Below, piece by piece: positions 15,927 to 24,608 of a stretch of DNA of 64,000 bases (position 1 is its first letter; each line of letters starts with the position of its first letter). The position numbers were made by a program, and so were the translations under genes. Origin of the DNA: Burkholderia sp. SRS-W-2-2016 (GTDB lineage: Bacteria > Pseudomonadota > Gammaproteobacteria > Burkholderiales > Burkholderiaceae); NCBI RefSeq assembly GCF_001931485.1, contig NZ_MSDV01000038.1, positions 1 through 64,000 on the forward strand. The letters are read 5' to 3'. The notes under the pieces were generated by a model, which had not been told where the DNA came from, did no database searches, and saw nothing but the letters and a program-made list of their open reading frames with translations.

Positions 15927-16358
15927 TCAGTCAGCCTTGACCAGCGCCGCCTGCTCGATCGCCGCGCGCAGCACGTCGGGCACCGGCACCGACTTGCCGG
16001 CCGCATAGTCGATCCACACGCAGCGCGCGGCGCCGCGAGCATACAGCGTGTCCGGCTGATCGGCGCGCACGAGTTCGAACGCGGTATCGAAGCTGCTGCG
16101 CCCCGGCGTCGCCACCGACATCCGGCCGATCACGTCGCCCGGGTAATGCAACTGCTTCAGAAACTCCATCGACGCATTGACGATCACCGGCCCCTGCCCG
16201 TCCGCGCTACTGCCGATAAAGCCCATGTGCTCGAACCACGAAATCCGCACCTGCTCCATATAGCGGAAATAGACCGTGTTGTTGACGTGGCCGAAAGCGT
16301 CCATGTCGCCCCAACGAATCGGCATCTTCATTTCGAAAACTGCGTGAAAATCGCTCAT
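15927..16358 (-). CDS. Acyl-CoA thioesterase (hotdog fold)
   Basis: A 143-residue single-hotdog protein of the 4-hydroxybenzoyl-CoA thioesterase family. The active-site signature RWGDMDAFGHVNNTVYFRYMEQVRISWFEH, with the catalytic Asp before GHVNN, is at residues 15-44. Such enzymes cleave acyl-CoA thioesters in the cytosol; the acyl chain is not predictable. It is 100 bp downstream of an SDR gene on the same strand, close to the ETF-QO gene, a setting that suggests acyl-CoA metabolism. Confidence 0.9.
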   Translation of the reverse strand: MSDFHAVFEMKMPIRWGDMDAFGHVNNTVYFRYMEQVRISWFEHMGFIGSSADGQGPVIVNASMEFLKQLHYPGDVIGRMSVATPGRSSFDTAFELVRADQPDTLYARGAARCVWIDYAAGKSVPVPDVLRAAIEQAALVKAD

Positions 16359-16458
16359 TCTTTACTTCCGTTGTTCCCTTGCTGCTTTTGAAGCGGTGAA
16401 ACCTCGAAGCGTTGGTACGTTGAAAAAAGCCGGTGGCCGGCGACCGTTTCAGCAGCGC

Positions 16459-17235
16459 TCAGGCGAGCCCGAAACCGTCGTCGGCGGCAATCACCGAGCC
16501 GTTGATGAACTGCGATTCGTCCGCCGCCAGCAGCAACAGCAGGCCGTCCAGATCCTCCGGCTTGCCGACGCGATGACGCGGCAGCAGCGACACCAGCTTC
16601 TGCCCCTGCTCGGTCGACCAGTGATGATGGTTGATTTCGGTGTCGATATAACCCGGGCAGATCGCGTTCACGTTGATCCCGTGCTTGCCCCATTCGAGCG
16701 CCATCGCTTTCGTCATATGGACGACCGCGGCCTTGCTCATCGAGTACAGGCCGATCTGCGGCAGCACTCGCAGCCCCGCCATCGAAGCGATATTGATGAT
16801 CCGGTACGACGGTTTCTGCGCGCCGTTGCCGCGCATGATCATGCGCTTGGCGACTTCCTGCGCGACGAAAAACGCGCCGCGCGTATTGGTGTCGAACACG
16901 TATTCGAAGTCCGCCGGGGTCACCTCGGAGAGCTTCTGGGTGGTCGACACGCCCGAGTTGTTGACGAGGATGTCGATCGTGCCGGCCTCGGTTTCCGCGT
17001 GCGCGACCGCCGACTTGATGCTCTGGTAATCGGTGACGTCGAGCGAGACGACATGCGCCGCGCCGCCCGAAGCCTCGATTTCCGCGCGCAATTCCTTCAA
17101 CCGCTCGGTGCGCCGGCTCGCCAGCACGACCTTCGCGCCCGCCTGCGACAGCACCTGCGCGAAGCGCTTGCCCAATCCGCTCGAAGCGCCGGTGATCAGC
17201 GCTACCTTGCCTTCCAGATTGATCGAACGGCCCAT
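16459..17235 (-). CDS. SDR family oxidoreductase
   Basis: A 258-residue classical short-chain dehydrogenase/reductase. It has TGASSGLGKRFAQ (NAD(P) binding, residues 15-27), LVNNSGVSTTQ, the catalytic Ser in INIASMAGLR, and the YSMSK active-site Tyr/Lys. The ASRR sequence after beta-2 suggests NADP preference. The start is MGRSINLEGKVALITG. The presence of a thioesterase gene downstream and etfD divergently upstream hints at a fatty-acyl or 3-hydroxyacyl substrate, which is an inference. Confidence 0.9.
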   Translation of the reverse strand: MGRSINLEGKVALITGASSGLGKRFAQVLSQAGAKVVLASRRTERLKELRAEIEASGGAAHVVSLDVTDYQSIKSAVAHAETEAGTIDILVNNSGVSTTQKLSEVTPADFEYVFDTNTRGAFFVAQEVAKRMIMRGNGAQKPSYRIINIASMAGLRVLPQIGLYSMSKAAVVHMTKAMALEWGKHGINVNAICPGYIDTEINHHHWSTEQGQKLVSLLPRHRVGKPEDLDGLLLLLAADESQFINGSVIAADDGFGLA

Positions 17236-17320
17236 TGTCGTTCCTTGTTCGGTGGTAGTGACGACTGCGGTTGACGGGTGCGGTAGGACCATCGCTGCGG
17301 GCCGATACCGTATCACAAAA

Positions 17321-17336
17321 TAGAACGATCGTGCTA
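17321..17336. promoter_or_regulatory. Palindromic operator-like site upstream of etfD
   Basis: A 16-bp near-palindrome, TAG-N-ACGATCGT-N-CTA, with only the N pair not symmetrical. It lies between the divergent SDR gene and the ETF-QO gene, 87 bp before the latter. The ACGATCGT core resembles sites bound by TetR-family regulators of fatty-acid degradation in betaproteobacteria (FadP-like), as far as I recall. Regulator identity is unproven. Confidence 0.5.
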
Positions 17337-17422
17337 ATCGGTTTCCACCGGGTTGCGGTGCGGGAATCGTTCGCCCACAATACGAACCCGAAAAAAGCAT
17401 TCTAACGGTAAGAGGAGCATCA

Positions 17423-19096
17423 ATGACCCCCGCAAGTCTCATTGAGCAGTACGGCCCGCGCGAGTCGATGGAGTATGACGTCGTGATCGTCGGCGGCGGC
17501 CCGGCTGGCCTGTCGGCGGCGATTCGCCTGAAGCAGCGCGCCGCCGAGAAAGGCGTCGAGCTGGGCGTGTGCGTACTGGAAAAGGGCTCGGAGATCGGGG
17601 CGCATATCCTGTCGGGCGCGGTGATGGACCCGCGCGCGCTTACCGAACTGATCCCGGACTGGAAGGAAAAAGGCGCGCCGCTGACCGTCGACGTGACCGA
17701 GGACCGCTTCCTGTTCCTGACGGAAACCGGCTCGAAGAGCGTGCCGACCTGGGCGTTGCCGGACAATTTCAAGAATCACGGCAACTACGTGATCAGCCTC
17801 GCGAACGTCACGCGCTGGCTCGGTCAGCAGGCCGAGGCGCTCGGCGTCGAAATCTTCCCGGGCTTTCCGGCTGCCGAAGTGTTGTACAACGACGACGGCT
17901 CGGTCAAGGGCGTCGCGACCGGCAATCTCGGCATCGGCAAGGACGGCGAGCCGACCGAGAACTTCCAGCTCGGCATGGAGCTGCACGCGAAGTACACGCT
18001 GTTCTGCGAAGGCGCGCGCGGCCACCTCGGCCGCCAGCTGCACGACAAATTCAAGCTGCGCGACGGCGTCGACCCGCAGGTCTACGGGCTCGGCATCAAG
18101 GAACTGTGGGAAATCGATCCGGCCAAACACAAGCCGGGTCTGGTGATGCACACCGCCGGCTGGCCGCTGGAGAACGACACCTACGGCGGCTCGTTCCTCT
18201 ATCACATGGATAACAACCAGGTCGTGGTCGGCTTCGTGGTCGGCCTCGGCTATTCGAATCCGTATCTGTCGCCGTTCGAGGAATTCCAGCGCTACAAGAC
18301 CCATCCGGCGATCCGCGCGATTCTCGAAGGCGGCAAGCGCGTGTCGTACGGCGCGCGCGCGATCACCGCCGGCGGCCTGATGTCGCTGCCGAAGCTGGTG
18401 TTCCCGGGCGGCGCGCTGGTCGGCGACGACGCGGGTTTCCTGAACGCGTCGCGGATCAAGGGTTCGCACGCTGCGATCAAGACCGGCATGCTCGCCGCCG
18501 ACGCCGCGTTCGACGCGGTGCAGGCCGGCCGCCAGGCGGACGAACTGACCGCTTACCCGGAAACGTTCAAGACCTCGTGGCTGCACACCGAGCTGTATCG
18601 CGCGCGTAACTTCAAGCAATGGATGAGCAAGGGCCTGTACCTGGGCACGCTGATGGTCGGGATCGAGCAGAAGCTGCTGGGCGGCAACGTGCCGTGGACG
18701 CTGCATCACCAGCATTGGGATCACGAAATGCTGAAGCCGGCGTCGCAGTGCAAGCCGATCACCTATCCGAAGCCGGACGGCAAGCTGACGTTCGACCGGC
18801 TCTCTTCGGTGTTCATCTCGAACACCAATCACGAAGAGAACCAGCCGGCGCACCTGACGCTGAAAGACGCGTCGGTGCCGGTCAACGTGAACTGGCAGAC
18901 CTATGCGGGTCCGGAGTCGCGCTACTGCCCGGCCGGCGTCTACGAGTTCATGAAGAACGACGACGGCAACGAGCGTCTGGTCATCAACGCGCAGAACTGC
19001 GTGCATTGCAAGACCTGCGATATCAAGGACCCGACGCAGAACATCGTCTGGGTCACGCCGGAAGGCGGCGGCGGTCCGAACTATCCGAATATGTAA
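17423..19096 (+). CDS. Electron transfer flavoprotein-ubiquinone oxidoreductase
   Basis: A 557-residue membrane-associated flavoprotein that passes electrons from ETF (reduced by acyl-CoA dehydrogenases) to ubiquinone. The FAD-binding motif DVVIVGGGPAGLSAAIRLKQR is at residues 15-35. The C-terminal 4Fe-4S domain has Cys residues in YCPAGVYEF and NAQNCVHCKTCDIKDPTQNIVW. Full length, with a strong RBS (AGAGGAG) and an operator-like palindrome upstream. It ends in a strong terminator shared with convergent aroC. The gene is variously called etfD or etfQO. Confidence 0.96.
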   Translation: MTPASLIEQYGPRESMEYDVVIVGGGPAGLSAAIRLKQRAAEKGVELGVCVLEKGSEIGAHILSGAVMDPRALTELIPDWKEKGAPLTVDVTEDRFLFLTETGSKSVPTWALPDNFKNHGNYVISLANVTRWLGQQAEALGVEIFPGFPAAEVLYNDDGSVKGVATGNLGIGKDGEPTENFQLGMELHAKYTLFCEGARGHLGRQLHDKFKLRDGVDPQVYGLGIKELWEIDPAKHKPGLVMHTAGWPLENDTYGGSFLYHMDNNQVVVGFVVGLGYSNPYLSPFEEFQRYKTHPAIRAILEGGKRVSYGARAITAGGLMSLPKLVFPGGALVGDDAGFLNASRIKGSHAAIKTGMLAADAAFDAVQAGRQADELTAYPETFKTSWLHTELYRARNFKQWMSKGLYLGTLMVGIEQKLLGGNVPWTLHHQHWDHEMLKPASQCKPITYPKPDGKLTFDRLSSVFISNTNHEENQPAHLTLKDASVPVNVNWQTYAGPESRYCPAGVYEFMKNDDGNERLVINAQNCVHCKTCDIKDPTQNIVWVTPEGGGGPNYPNM

Positions 19097-19116
19097 GCAG
19101 GTAGTCGCCCAATGAA

Positions 19117-19150
19117 ATCGGGGCGCCCGGCGAAAGCCCGGCGCCCCGAT
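19117..19150 (+). terminator. Terminator after ETF-QO gene
   Basis: An 11-bp perfect stem ATCGGGGCGCC / GGCGCCCCGAT is followed by seven T on the + strand, a strong intrinsic terminator 20 bp past the stop codon. The convergent aroC gene ends 50 bp further on. Confidence 0.9.
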
Positions 19151-19206
19151 TTTTTTGCCAGCGCCGCGGCGCGCGGCGCTGTGTGATTGCGTGACGGCGC
19201 CTGGCG

Positions 19207-20307
19207 TTACGGCGCGCTTGCCGCGATCTTCTGCGTGCTGACCTCGACGTCGCCGCATTGCGCGCGATGGCGCAGCGCGTGATCGATCAGCACCAGCGCG
19301 AGCATCGCCTCGGCGATCGGCGTCGCGCGAATCCCAACGCACGGGTCGTGGCGTCCGAAGGTTTCGACGACCGCCGGCTGGCCGGCCTTGTCGATCGAGC
19401 GACGCGGCGTGCGGATGCTCGAAGTCGGCTTGATCGCGATCGACACCGTGATGTCCTGGCCGGTCGAAATCCCGCCGAGCACCCCACCCGCGTGATTGCC
19501 GACGAAACCTTCCGGCGTCAGCTCATCGCCATGCACCGAGCCGCGTTGCGCGACGCTCGCGAAGCCCGCGCCGATCTCGATGCCCTTCACCGCGTTGATG
19601 CCCATCATTGCGTGCGCGATGTCCGCGTCGAGACGGTCGAACAGCGGCTCGCCGAGACCGACCGGCACGCCCGAGGCGACCACGTTGATGCGCGCGCCGA
19701 TCGAATCGCCGTCCTTACGCAGCGCGTCCATATACGCTTCGAGCTGCGGCACGATATCCGCATTCGGCACGAAGAACGGGTTCTCGCGCACCTGCGCCCA
19801 GTCGACGAACGGCACGTCGATCTCGCCGAGCGCCGCCATGTAGCCGCGAATCTCGGTACCGAACTTCTCGCGCAGCCACTTCTTCGCGACCGCGCCCGCG
19901 GCGACCGTCGGCGCCGTCAGTCGCGCCGACGAACGGCCGCCGCCGCGATAGTCGCGAATTCCGTATTTCTGCCAGTAGGTGTAGTCGGCGTGACCCGGGC
20001 GGAAGGTCTCGGCGATGTTGCCGTAGTCCTTGCTGCGCTGGTCGGTGTTGCGGATCAGGAGCGCGATCGGCGCGCCGGTGGTCTGGCCTTCGAACACGCC
20101 CGACAGGATCTCGACCTTGTCTTCTTCCTGGCGCTGCGTGACGTGGCGCGACGTGCCGGGCTTGCGGCGATCGAGTTCGAGCTGGATGTCGGCTTCGCTG
20201 AGCGCCATGCCCGGCGGGCAGCCGTCGATCACACAGCCGATAGCGGGACCGTGCGATTCGCCGAAGGTCGTGACAGTGAAAAGCGTACCGAGGGTGTTGC
20301 CGGACAT
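19207..20307 (-). CDS. aroC: Chorismate synthase
   Basis: A 366-residue enzyme for the last shikimate-pathway step, 1,4-elimination of phosphate from EPSP to chorismate, requiring reduced FMN. Family signatures are GESHGPAIGCVIDGCPPG (residues 14-31), the RDYRGGGRSSARLTA motif (about 122-136) with conserved Arg and Ser residues, and the C-terminal HDPCVGIRATPIAEAMLALVL. The length is standard. It is followed upstream by the MFS-acyltransferase gene on the same strand with a 76-bp gap. Confidence 0.97.
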   Translation of the reverse strand: MSGNTLGTLFTVTTFGESHGPAIGCVIDGCPPGMALSEADIQLELDRRKPGTSRHVTQRQEEDKVEILSGVFEGQTTGAPIALLIRNTDQRSKDYGNIAETFRPGHADYTYWQKYGIRDYRGGGRSSARLTAPTVAAGAVAKKWLREKFGTEIRGYMAALGEIDVPFVDWAQVRENPFFVPNADIVPQLEAYMDALRKDGDSIGARINVVASGVPVGLGEPLFDRLDADIAHAMMGINAVKGIEIGAGFASVAQRGSVHGDELTPEGFVGNHAGGVLGGISTGQDITVSIAIKPTSSIRTPRRSIDKAGQPAVVETFGRHDPCVGIRATPIAEAMLALVLIDHALRHRAQCGDVEVSTQKIAASAP

Positions 20308-20383
20308 GGGCGTCGTCCAAAGAAATGCGGGGAGAACGCTATTATGCCAGCCCGCCTGGCTTCAACGCTCGCCCCCCGCGCCG

Positions 20384-22321
20384 CTATTTGCGCGCGCCGC
20401 GCAGCTCCGTCACGATCTGCTGCAGCTTTTCCGGCGTCGCCAGTTCCGGCTCGAGCGGCTCGCCGACCGCCAGACTCAGCCGGCTCATCACGCCCTTGTG
20501 GATCGGCCGCGGCCAATGCGCGTCGATCGAGCGCGAAAACACGCTGCCCCACAGCCCGCGCAACGCCATCGGAATCACCGGCGCCGGCGTACGCGTCACG
20601 ATCTCGGTCACGCCGTGGCGAAACGGATTCATTTCGCCGGTGCGGGTCAGCTTGCCTTCCGGAAAGATGCACACGAGTTCGCCGTCGGCGAGCGCCTGCG
20701 CGCACAGATCGTAAGCACGCGCGAGCAGCGCCGCGTCCTGATGCGCGGGCGCGATCGGAATCGCCTTCGCGTGCCGGAACAGCCAGCCGATGAACGGCGA
20801 GCGGAAAATCTGATGATCCATCACGAAGCGGATCGGCCGCGGGCTTTCGGCCATGATCACGATCGCGTCGACGAAGCTCACGTGGTTGCACACCAGCACC
20901 GCCGCGCCCTTCTGCGGAATCCGCTCCGCGTGCACCAGCCGGATCCGGTAGAACGTATGCACGAGCACCCACGCGACGAAGCGCAGCAGGAACTCCGGCA
21001 CCAGCGAATAGATGTAGCCCGCGACCACCACGTTCAGCAGCGCGGTGACGAGAAAGATCGCCGGAATGCTGAAGCCCGCCGCGGTCAGACCCATCGCCAT
21101 CAGCGCGGAAACGATCATGAACAGCGAGTTCAGGATATTGTTCGCCGCGATGATCCGCGCGCGGTGGCTCGGCTGGCTGCGGCTCTGAATCAGCGCGTAC
21201 AGCGGCACGCTATAGAAGCCGCCGAACATCGCGAGCAGGAACAGGTCGGCGAGCACGCGCCAGTGCGCGGGCCGCGCGAGGAATTCGCCGACGCTCAGCA
21301 GATGCCCGGCCTGCGGCAGCGCGTGGCTCGCGAAAAACAGATCGATCGCGAACACGCTCATGCCGATCGAGCCGAGCGGCACGAGACCAACTTCGATCCG
21401 CCGTTTCGACAGCTTTTCGCACAGCAGCGAGCCGCTGCCGATCCCGATCGAAAACGTGCCGAGCAGCACCGTCACGACGTCCGGATCGGCGGACAGCACG
21501 TCTTTCGCGAAATTGAAGAACGACGCGAGGAAGGTCGCGCCGACGAACCACAGCCACGAAATGCCGAGCAGGCTCAGGAACACCGTGCGGTTTTCGCGCG
21601 CGAGCTTCAGATTGCGCCACGTTTCGCTGACCGGATTCCAGTTGATGCGCAGGTCGGGCTGCGGCGCGGGCGTGGCCGGCACGAAGGCCGACACCGCGCG
21701 GCCGATCAATGCGATCGCGATACACGCAAAGGCCAGCACCACCGCGCCATGCTCCGCGAACCCCGCCCCCGCGCCGCCGACGATCGTGCCGAGCAGAATC
21801 GCGACGAACGTGCCCATCTCGACCATCCCGTTGCCGCCCACCAGCTCCTGCTTCGACAGATGCTGCGGCAGATACGAGTACTTGACCGGCCCGAATACGG
21901 TCGAATGCACGCCCATCAGGAACGTGCACAGATACAGCAGCGGCGCGCTATGCAGCCAGAAGCCCGCGCCGCCGACCAGCATCACACCGATCTCGAAGGT
22001 CTTCACGAGGCGCGTGAGCAGCGCCTTGTCGTACTTGTCGGCGATCTGGCCCGAGGTCGCCGACAGCAGCACGAACGGCAGGATGAAGATCGCCGAAATC
22101 AGGAACGCCGCGGTCTTCGGGTCGACGCCCGAAAAGCGCGCCGCCTGATACGTGACCAGCGACGTGAAGCCGATCTTGAACACGTTGTCGTTCATCGCGC
22201 CGAGAAACTGCGTCCAGAAAAACGGCGCGAAACGGCGCTGACGAAGCAGCGCGAACTGGGATTCGTGCTGGTCTTGCGCGTGAGCGGCGCGACGGGCGGC
22301 AGGCAACGGACGATCGTTCAT
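20384..22321 (-). CDS. MFS transporter fused to PlsC-type acyltransferase
   Basis: A 645-residue fusion. Residues about 25-425 form a 12-helix major-facilitator domain like LplT, the lysophospholipid flippase (RFAPFFWTQFLGAMNDNVFKIGFTSLVTYQ at the start). Residues about 450-640 are a 1-acylglycerol-3-phosphate acyltransferase-type domain, with the H-X4-D motif in VLVCNHVSFVDAIVIM and the substrate motif FPEGKLTRTGEM. The enterobacterial Aas protein adds an acyl-ACP synthetase, which is missing here. The likely role is to import and re-acylate lysophospholipids at the inner membrane. The start MNDRPLP was chosen over an upstream extension without family character. Confidence 0.9.
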   Translation of the reverse strand: MNDRPLPAARRAAHAQDQHESQFALLRQRRFAPFFWTQFLGAMNDNVFKIGFTSLVTYQAARFSGVDPKTAAFLISAIFILPFVLLSATSGQIADKYDKALLTRLVKTFEIGVMLVGGAGFWLHSAPLLYLCTFLMGVHSTVFGPVKYSYLPQHLSKQELVGGNGMVEMGTFVAILLGTIVGGAGAGFAEHGAVVLAFACIAIALIGRAVSAFVPATPAPQPDLRINWNPVSETWRNLKLARENRTVFLSLLGISWLWFVGATFLASFFNFAKDVLSADPDVVTVLLGTFSIGIGSGSLLCEKLSKRRIEVGLVPLGSIGMSVFAIDLFFASHALPQAGHLLSVGEFLARPAHWRVLADLFLLAMFGGFYSVPLYALIQSRSQPSHRARIIAANNILNSLFMIVSALMAMGLTAAGFSIPAIFLVTALLNVVVAGYIYSLVPEFLLRFVAWVLVHTFYRIRLVHAERIPQKGAAVLVCNHVSFVDAIVIMAESPRPIRFVMDHQIFRSPFIGWLFRHAKAIPIAPAHQDAALLARAYDLCAQALADGELVCIFPEGKLTRTGEMNPFRHGVTEIVTRTPAPVIPMALRGLWGSVFSRSIDAHWPRPIHKGVMSRLSLAVGEPLEPELATPEKLQQIVTELRGARK

Positions 22322-22414
22322 AAGGTTCGGGAAACGGCAAGCGGGTCTGGCAACAACGGGGCGAAACGGGGCTGAACGGGGCTGGCAACGGCACAGATGG
22401 GCGGACACAAAAAA

Positions 22415-22436
22415 AGCGCACGCTCTCGCGTACGCT
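22415..22436 (-). terminator. Terminator after CBS-domain gene
   Basis: An 8-position stem AGCGCACG / CGTACGCT with one mismatch is followed on the minus strand by a run of seven T. It lies 60 bp past the stop of the CBS gene and before the MFS-acyltransferase start. Confidence 0.75.
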
Positions 22437-22496
22437 CCCTGTCAGATCCCGCGCGCTCTGCTCACCTCGCCGGGCGCGCGGTCCGGGCCTCGCGCA

Positions 22497-22967
22497 TCAG
22501 CGCGCCGGCTGCTGTGCCTGCTGCCCTTCCGGTTCTTCCGGCCAGTCGCGGATATACGCCTTCAGCATGCGGTTCTCGAAGCCCTGCTCCTCGACCACCG
22601 CCTTCGCGACGTCGTAAAACGAAATCACGCCCATCAGCGTACGGCTTTCCATGACCGGCAGATAACGCACGTGATGCTCGAGCATCATGCGGCGCACTTC
22701 GTTGACGTCGGTTTCCGGCGTGCAGGTGAGCGGATGGTCGTCCATCACCTTGCGGATCGTCGAGGTGCCGACGCTGCCGCCGTTCTTGCTCAAGGTCAGA
22801 ATGATTTCGCGAAACGTCAGCATGCCGACGAGATCGCCGTACTCCATCACCACGAGCGAACCGATATCGTGCTCGGCCATCGTGTTGACCGCGTCGTGCA
22901 GCGTGGTATCCGGCGTGACCGTAAAAAGGGTGTTGCCCTTGACTTTAAGAATGTCGCTGACTCGCAT
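22497..22967 (-). CDS. CBS domain-containing protein
   Basis: A 156-residue protein made almost entirely of two CBS domains. The first spans about residues 8-60 (LFTVTPDTTLHDAVNTMAEHDIGSLVVMEYGDLVGMLTFREII). The second spans about 75-130 (PLTCTPETDVNEVRRMMLEHHVRYLPVMESRTLMGVISFYDV). Such stand-alone tandem CBS proteins bind adenine nucleotides and usually act as energy sensors on partner proteins; no partner is encoded next to it. The tail is Glu/Gln/Pro-rich. It is monocistronic by its terminator. Confidence 0.9.
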   Translation of the reverse strand: MRVSDILKVKGNTLFTVTPDTTLHDAVNTMAEHDIGSLVVMEYGDLVGMLTFREIILTLSKNGGSVGTSTIRKVMDDHPLTCTPETDVNEVRRMMLEHHVRYLPVMESRTLMGVISFYDVAKAVVEEQGFENRMLKAYIRDWPEEPEGQQAQQPAR

Positions 22968-23252
22968 GATCTATCTCCTGATACCGCTAATTCCGCAATG
23001 CATGAAATGGTGTTCCGATCCTAGCGGAAAGGCCCATAAAAGGAAAGCGGCCCGCCTGGCAAGGCGCGGCGGGTTTGCGCAATCTCAAATTCGTACTGCG
23101 TCGAGGATCCATTCCGGCATAAATCCGCCCTTCGGCGGGAACCCGTATCGGGACAAACCCGGGGAAAACCTCGCTTGAACCCGCGCGCGCCGCTCGATAG
23201 GATGGCCGCCACCCTGATCCTTCGCGCGGCCGTTCGCGGCCCGCCGCCCACG

Positions 23253-24608
23253 ATGTCCGCCAACCGTTTCGACACGCTTGCGCTGCACGCCGGCGCAGCC
23301 CCCGACCCCGCCACCGGCGCGCGCGCGACGCCGATCTATCAGACCACGTCGTTCTCGTTCCGCGACTCCGATCACGCCGCCGCGCTGTTCAACATGGAGC
23401 GCGCCGGCCATGTCTACTCGCGCATTTCGAATCCGACCGTCGCCGTGTTCGAGGAGCGCGTCGCCGCGCTCGAAAACGGCGCGGGCGCGATCGGCACCGC
23501 GAGCGGCCAGGCCGCGCTGCACCTCGCGATCGCGACGCTGATGGGCGCCGGTTCGCACATCGTCGCGTCGAGCGCGCTGTACGGCGGCTCGCACAACCTG
23601 CTGCACTACACGCTGCGGCGCTTCGGCATCGAGACGAGCTTCGTGAAGCCCGGCGACCTCGACGGCTGGCGCGCCGCGCTGCGCCCGAACACGCGGCTGC
23701 TGTTCGGCGAAACGCTCGGCAACCCGGGCCTCGACGTGCTCGACATCGCCGCGCTCGCGCAGATCGCGCATGAGCACCGGGTGCCGCTGCTGGTCGACTC
23801 GACCTTCACGACGCCTTACCTGCTCAAACCGTTCGAGCACGGCGCGGACTTCGTCTACCACTCGGCGACCAAGTTTCTCGGCGGCCACGGCACGACGATC
23901 GGCGGCGTGCTGGTCGACGGCGGCACCTTCGACTTCGACGCGTCGGGCCGCTTTCCCGAATTCACCGAGCCTTACGACGGCTTTCACGGCATGGTGTTCG
24001 CCGAGGAAAGCACGGTCGCGCCGTTCCTGCTGCGCGCGCGCCGCGAAGGTCTGCGCGACTTCGGCGCATGCCTGCATCCGCAGGCCGCGTGGCAACTGCT
24101 GCAAGGGATCGAGACGCTGCCGCTGCGGATGGAGCGGCATGTCGCCAATACCCGGCGGGTCGTCGAGTTTCTCGCCGCGCATGCGGCGGTCGACAGCGTC
24201 GCCTATCCGGAACTGCCGACGCATCCCGACCATGCGCTCGCGCAGCGGCTGCTGCCGCGCGGCGCCGGCGCGGTGTTCAGCTTCAATCTGCGTGGCGACC
24301 GCGCGGCCGGGCGCAGCTTCATCGAGGCGCTGACGCTGTTCTCGCACCTCGCGAACGTCGGCGACGCGCGCTCGCTGGTGATCCATCCCGCGTCGACCAC
24401 GCACTTCCGGATGGACGCCGATGCGCTCGCCGCGGCCGGGATCGCGGAAGGCACGATCCGGCTGTCGATCGGGCTCGAAGATCCCGACGATCTGATCGAC
24501 GATCTCAAGCGCGCGCTGAAAGCCGCGCAGAAGGCGACGCAGAGCGGCGGCAGCGCGAACCCCGCGCCCGCCGGCGCAAGCACCCCCTCCCGCCCGGAGT
24601 CGGCATGA
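23253..24608 (+). CDS. O-acetylhomoserine sulfhydrylase-type PLP enzyme
   Basis: A 451-residue Cys/Met metabolism PLP-dependent enzyme. The PLP-binding lysine is in SATKFLGGHGTTIGG (about residue 207), the YSRISNPTVAVFEERVAALE segment is typical, and the substrate-phosphate region GTASGQAALHLAIATLMGAG is intact. The length and insertion pattern resemble MetY (O-acetylhomoserine plus sulfide to homocysteine) more than MetZ or cystathionine enzymes, but the exact substrate is not certain. The start MSANRFDTLALHAGA was chosen. It overlaps the next hydrolase gene by 4 bp (ATGA), indicating translational coupling. Confidence 0.85.
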   Translation: MSANRFDTLALHAGAAPDPATGARATPIYQTTSFSFRDSDHAAALFNMERAGHVYSRISNPTVAVFEERVAALENGAGAIGTASGQAALHLAIATLMGAGSHIVASSALYGGSHNLLHYTLRRFGIETSFVKPGDLDGWRAALRPNTRLLFGETLGNPGLDVLDIAALAQIAHEHRVPLLVDSTFTTPYLLKPFEHGADFVYHSATKFLGGHGTTIGGVLVDGGTFDFDASGRFPEFTEPYDGFHGMVFAEESTVAPFLLRARREGLRDFGACLHPQAAWQLLQGIETLPLRMERHVANTRRVVEFLAAHAAVDSVAYPELPTHPDHALAQRLLPRGAGAVFSFNLRGDRAAGRSFIEALTLFSHLANVGDARSLVIHPASTTHFRMDADALAAAGIAEGTIRLSIGLEDPDDLIDDLKRALKAAQKATQSGGSANPAPAGASTPSRPESA

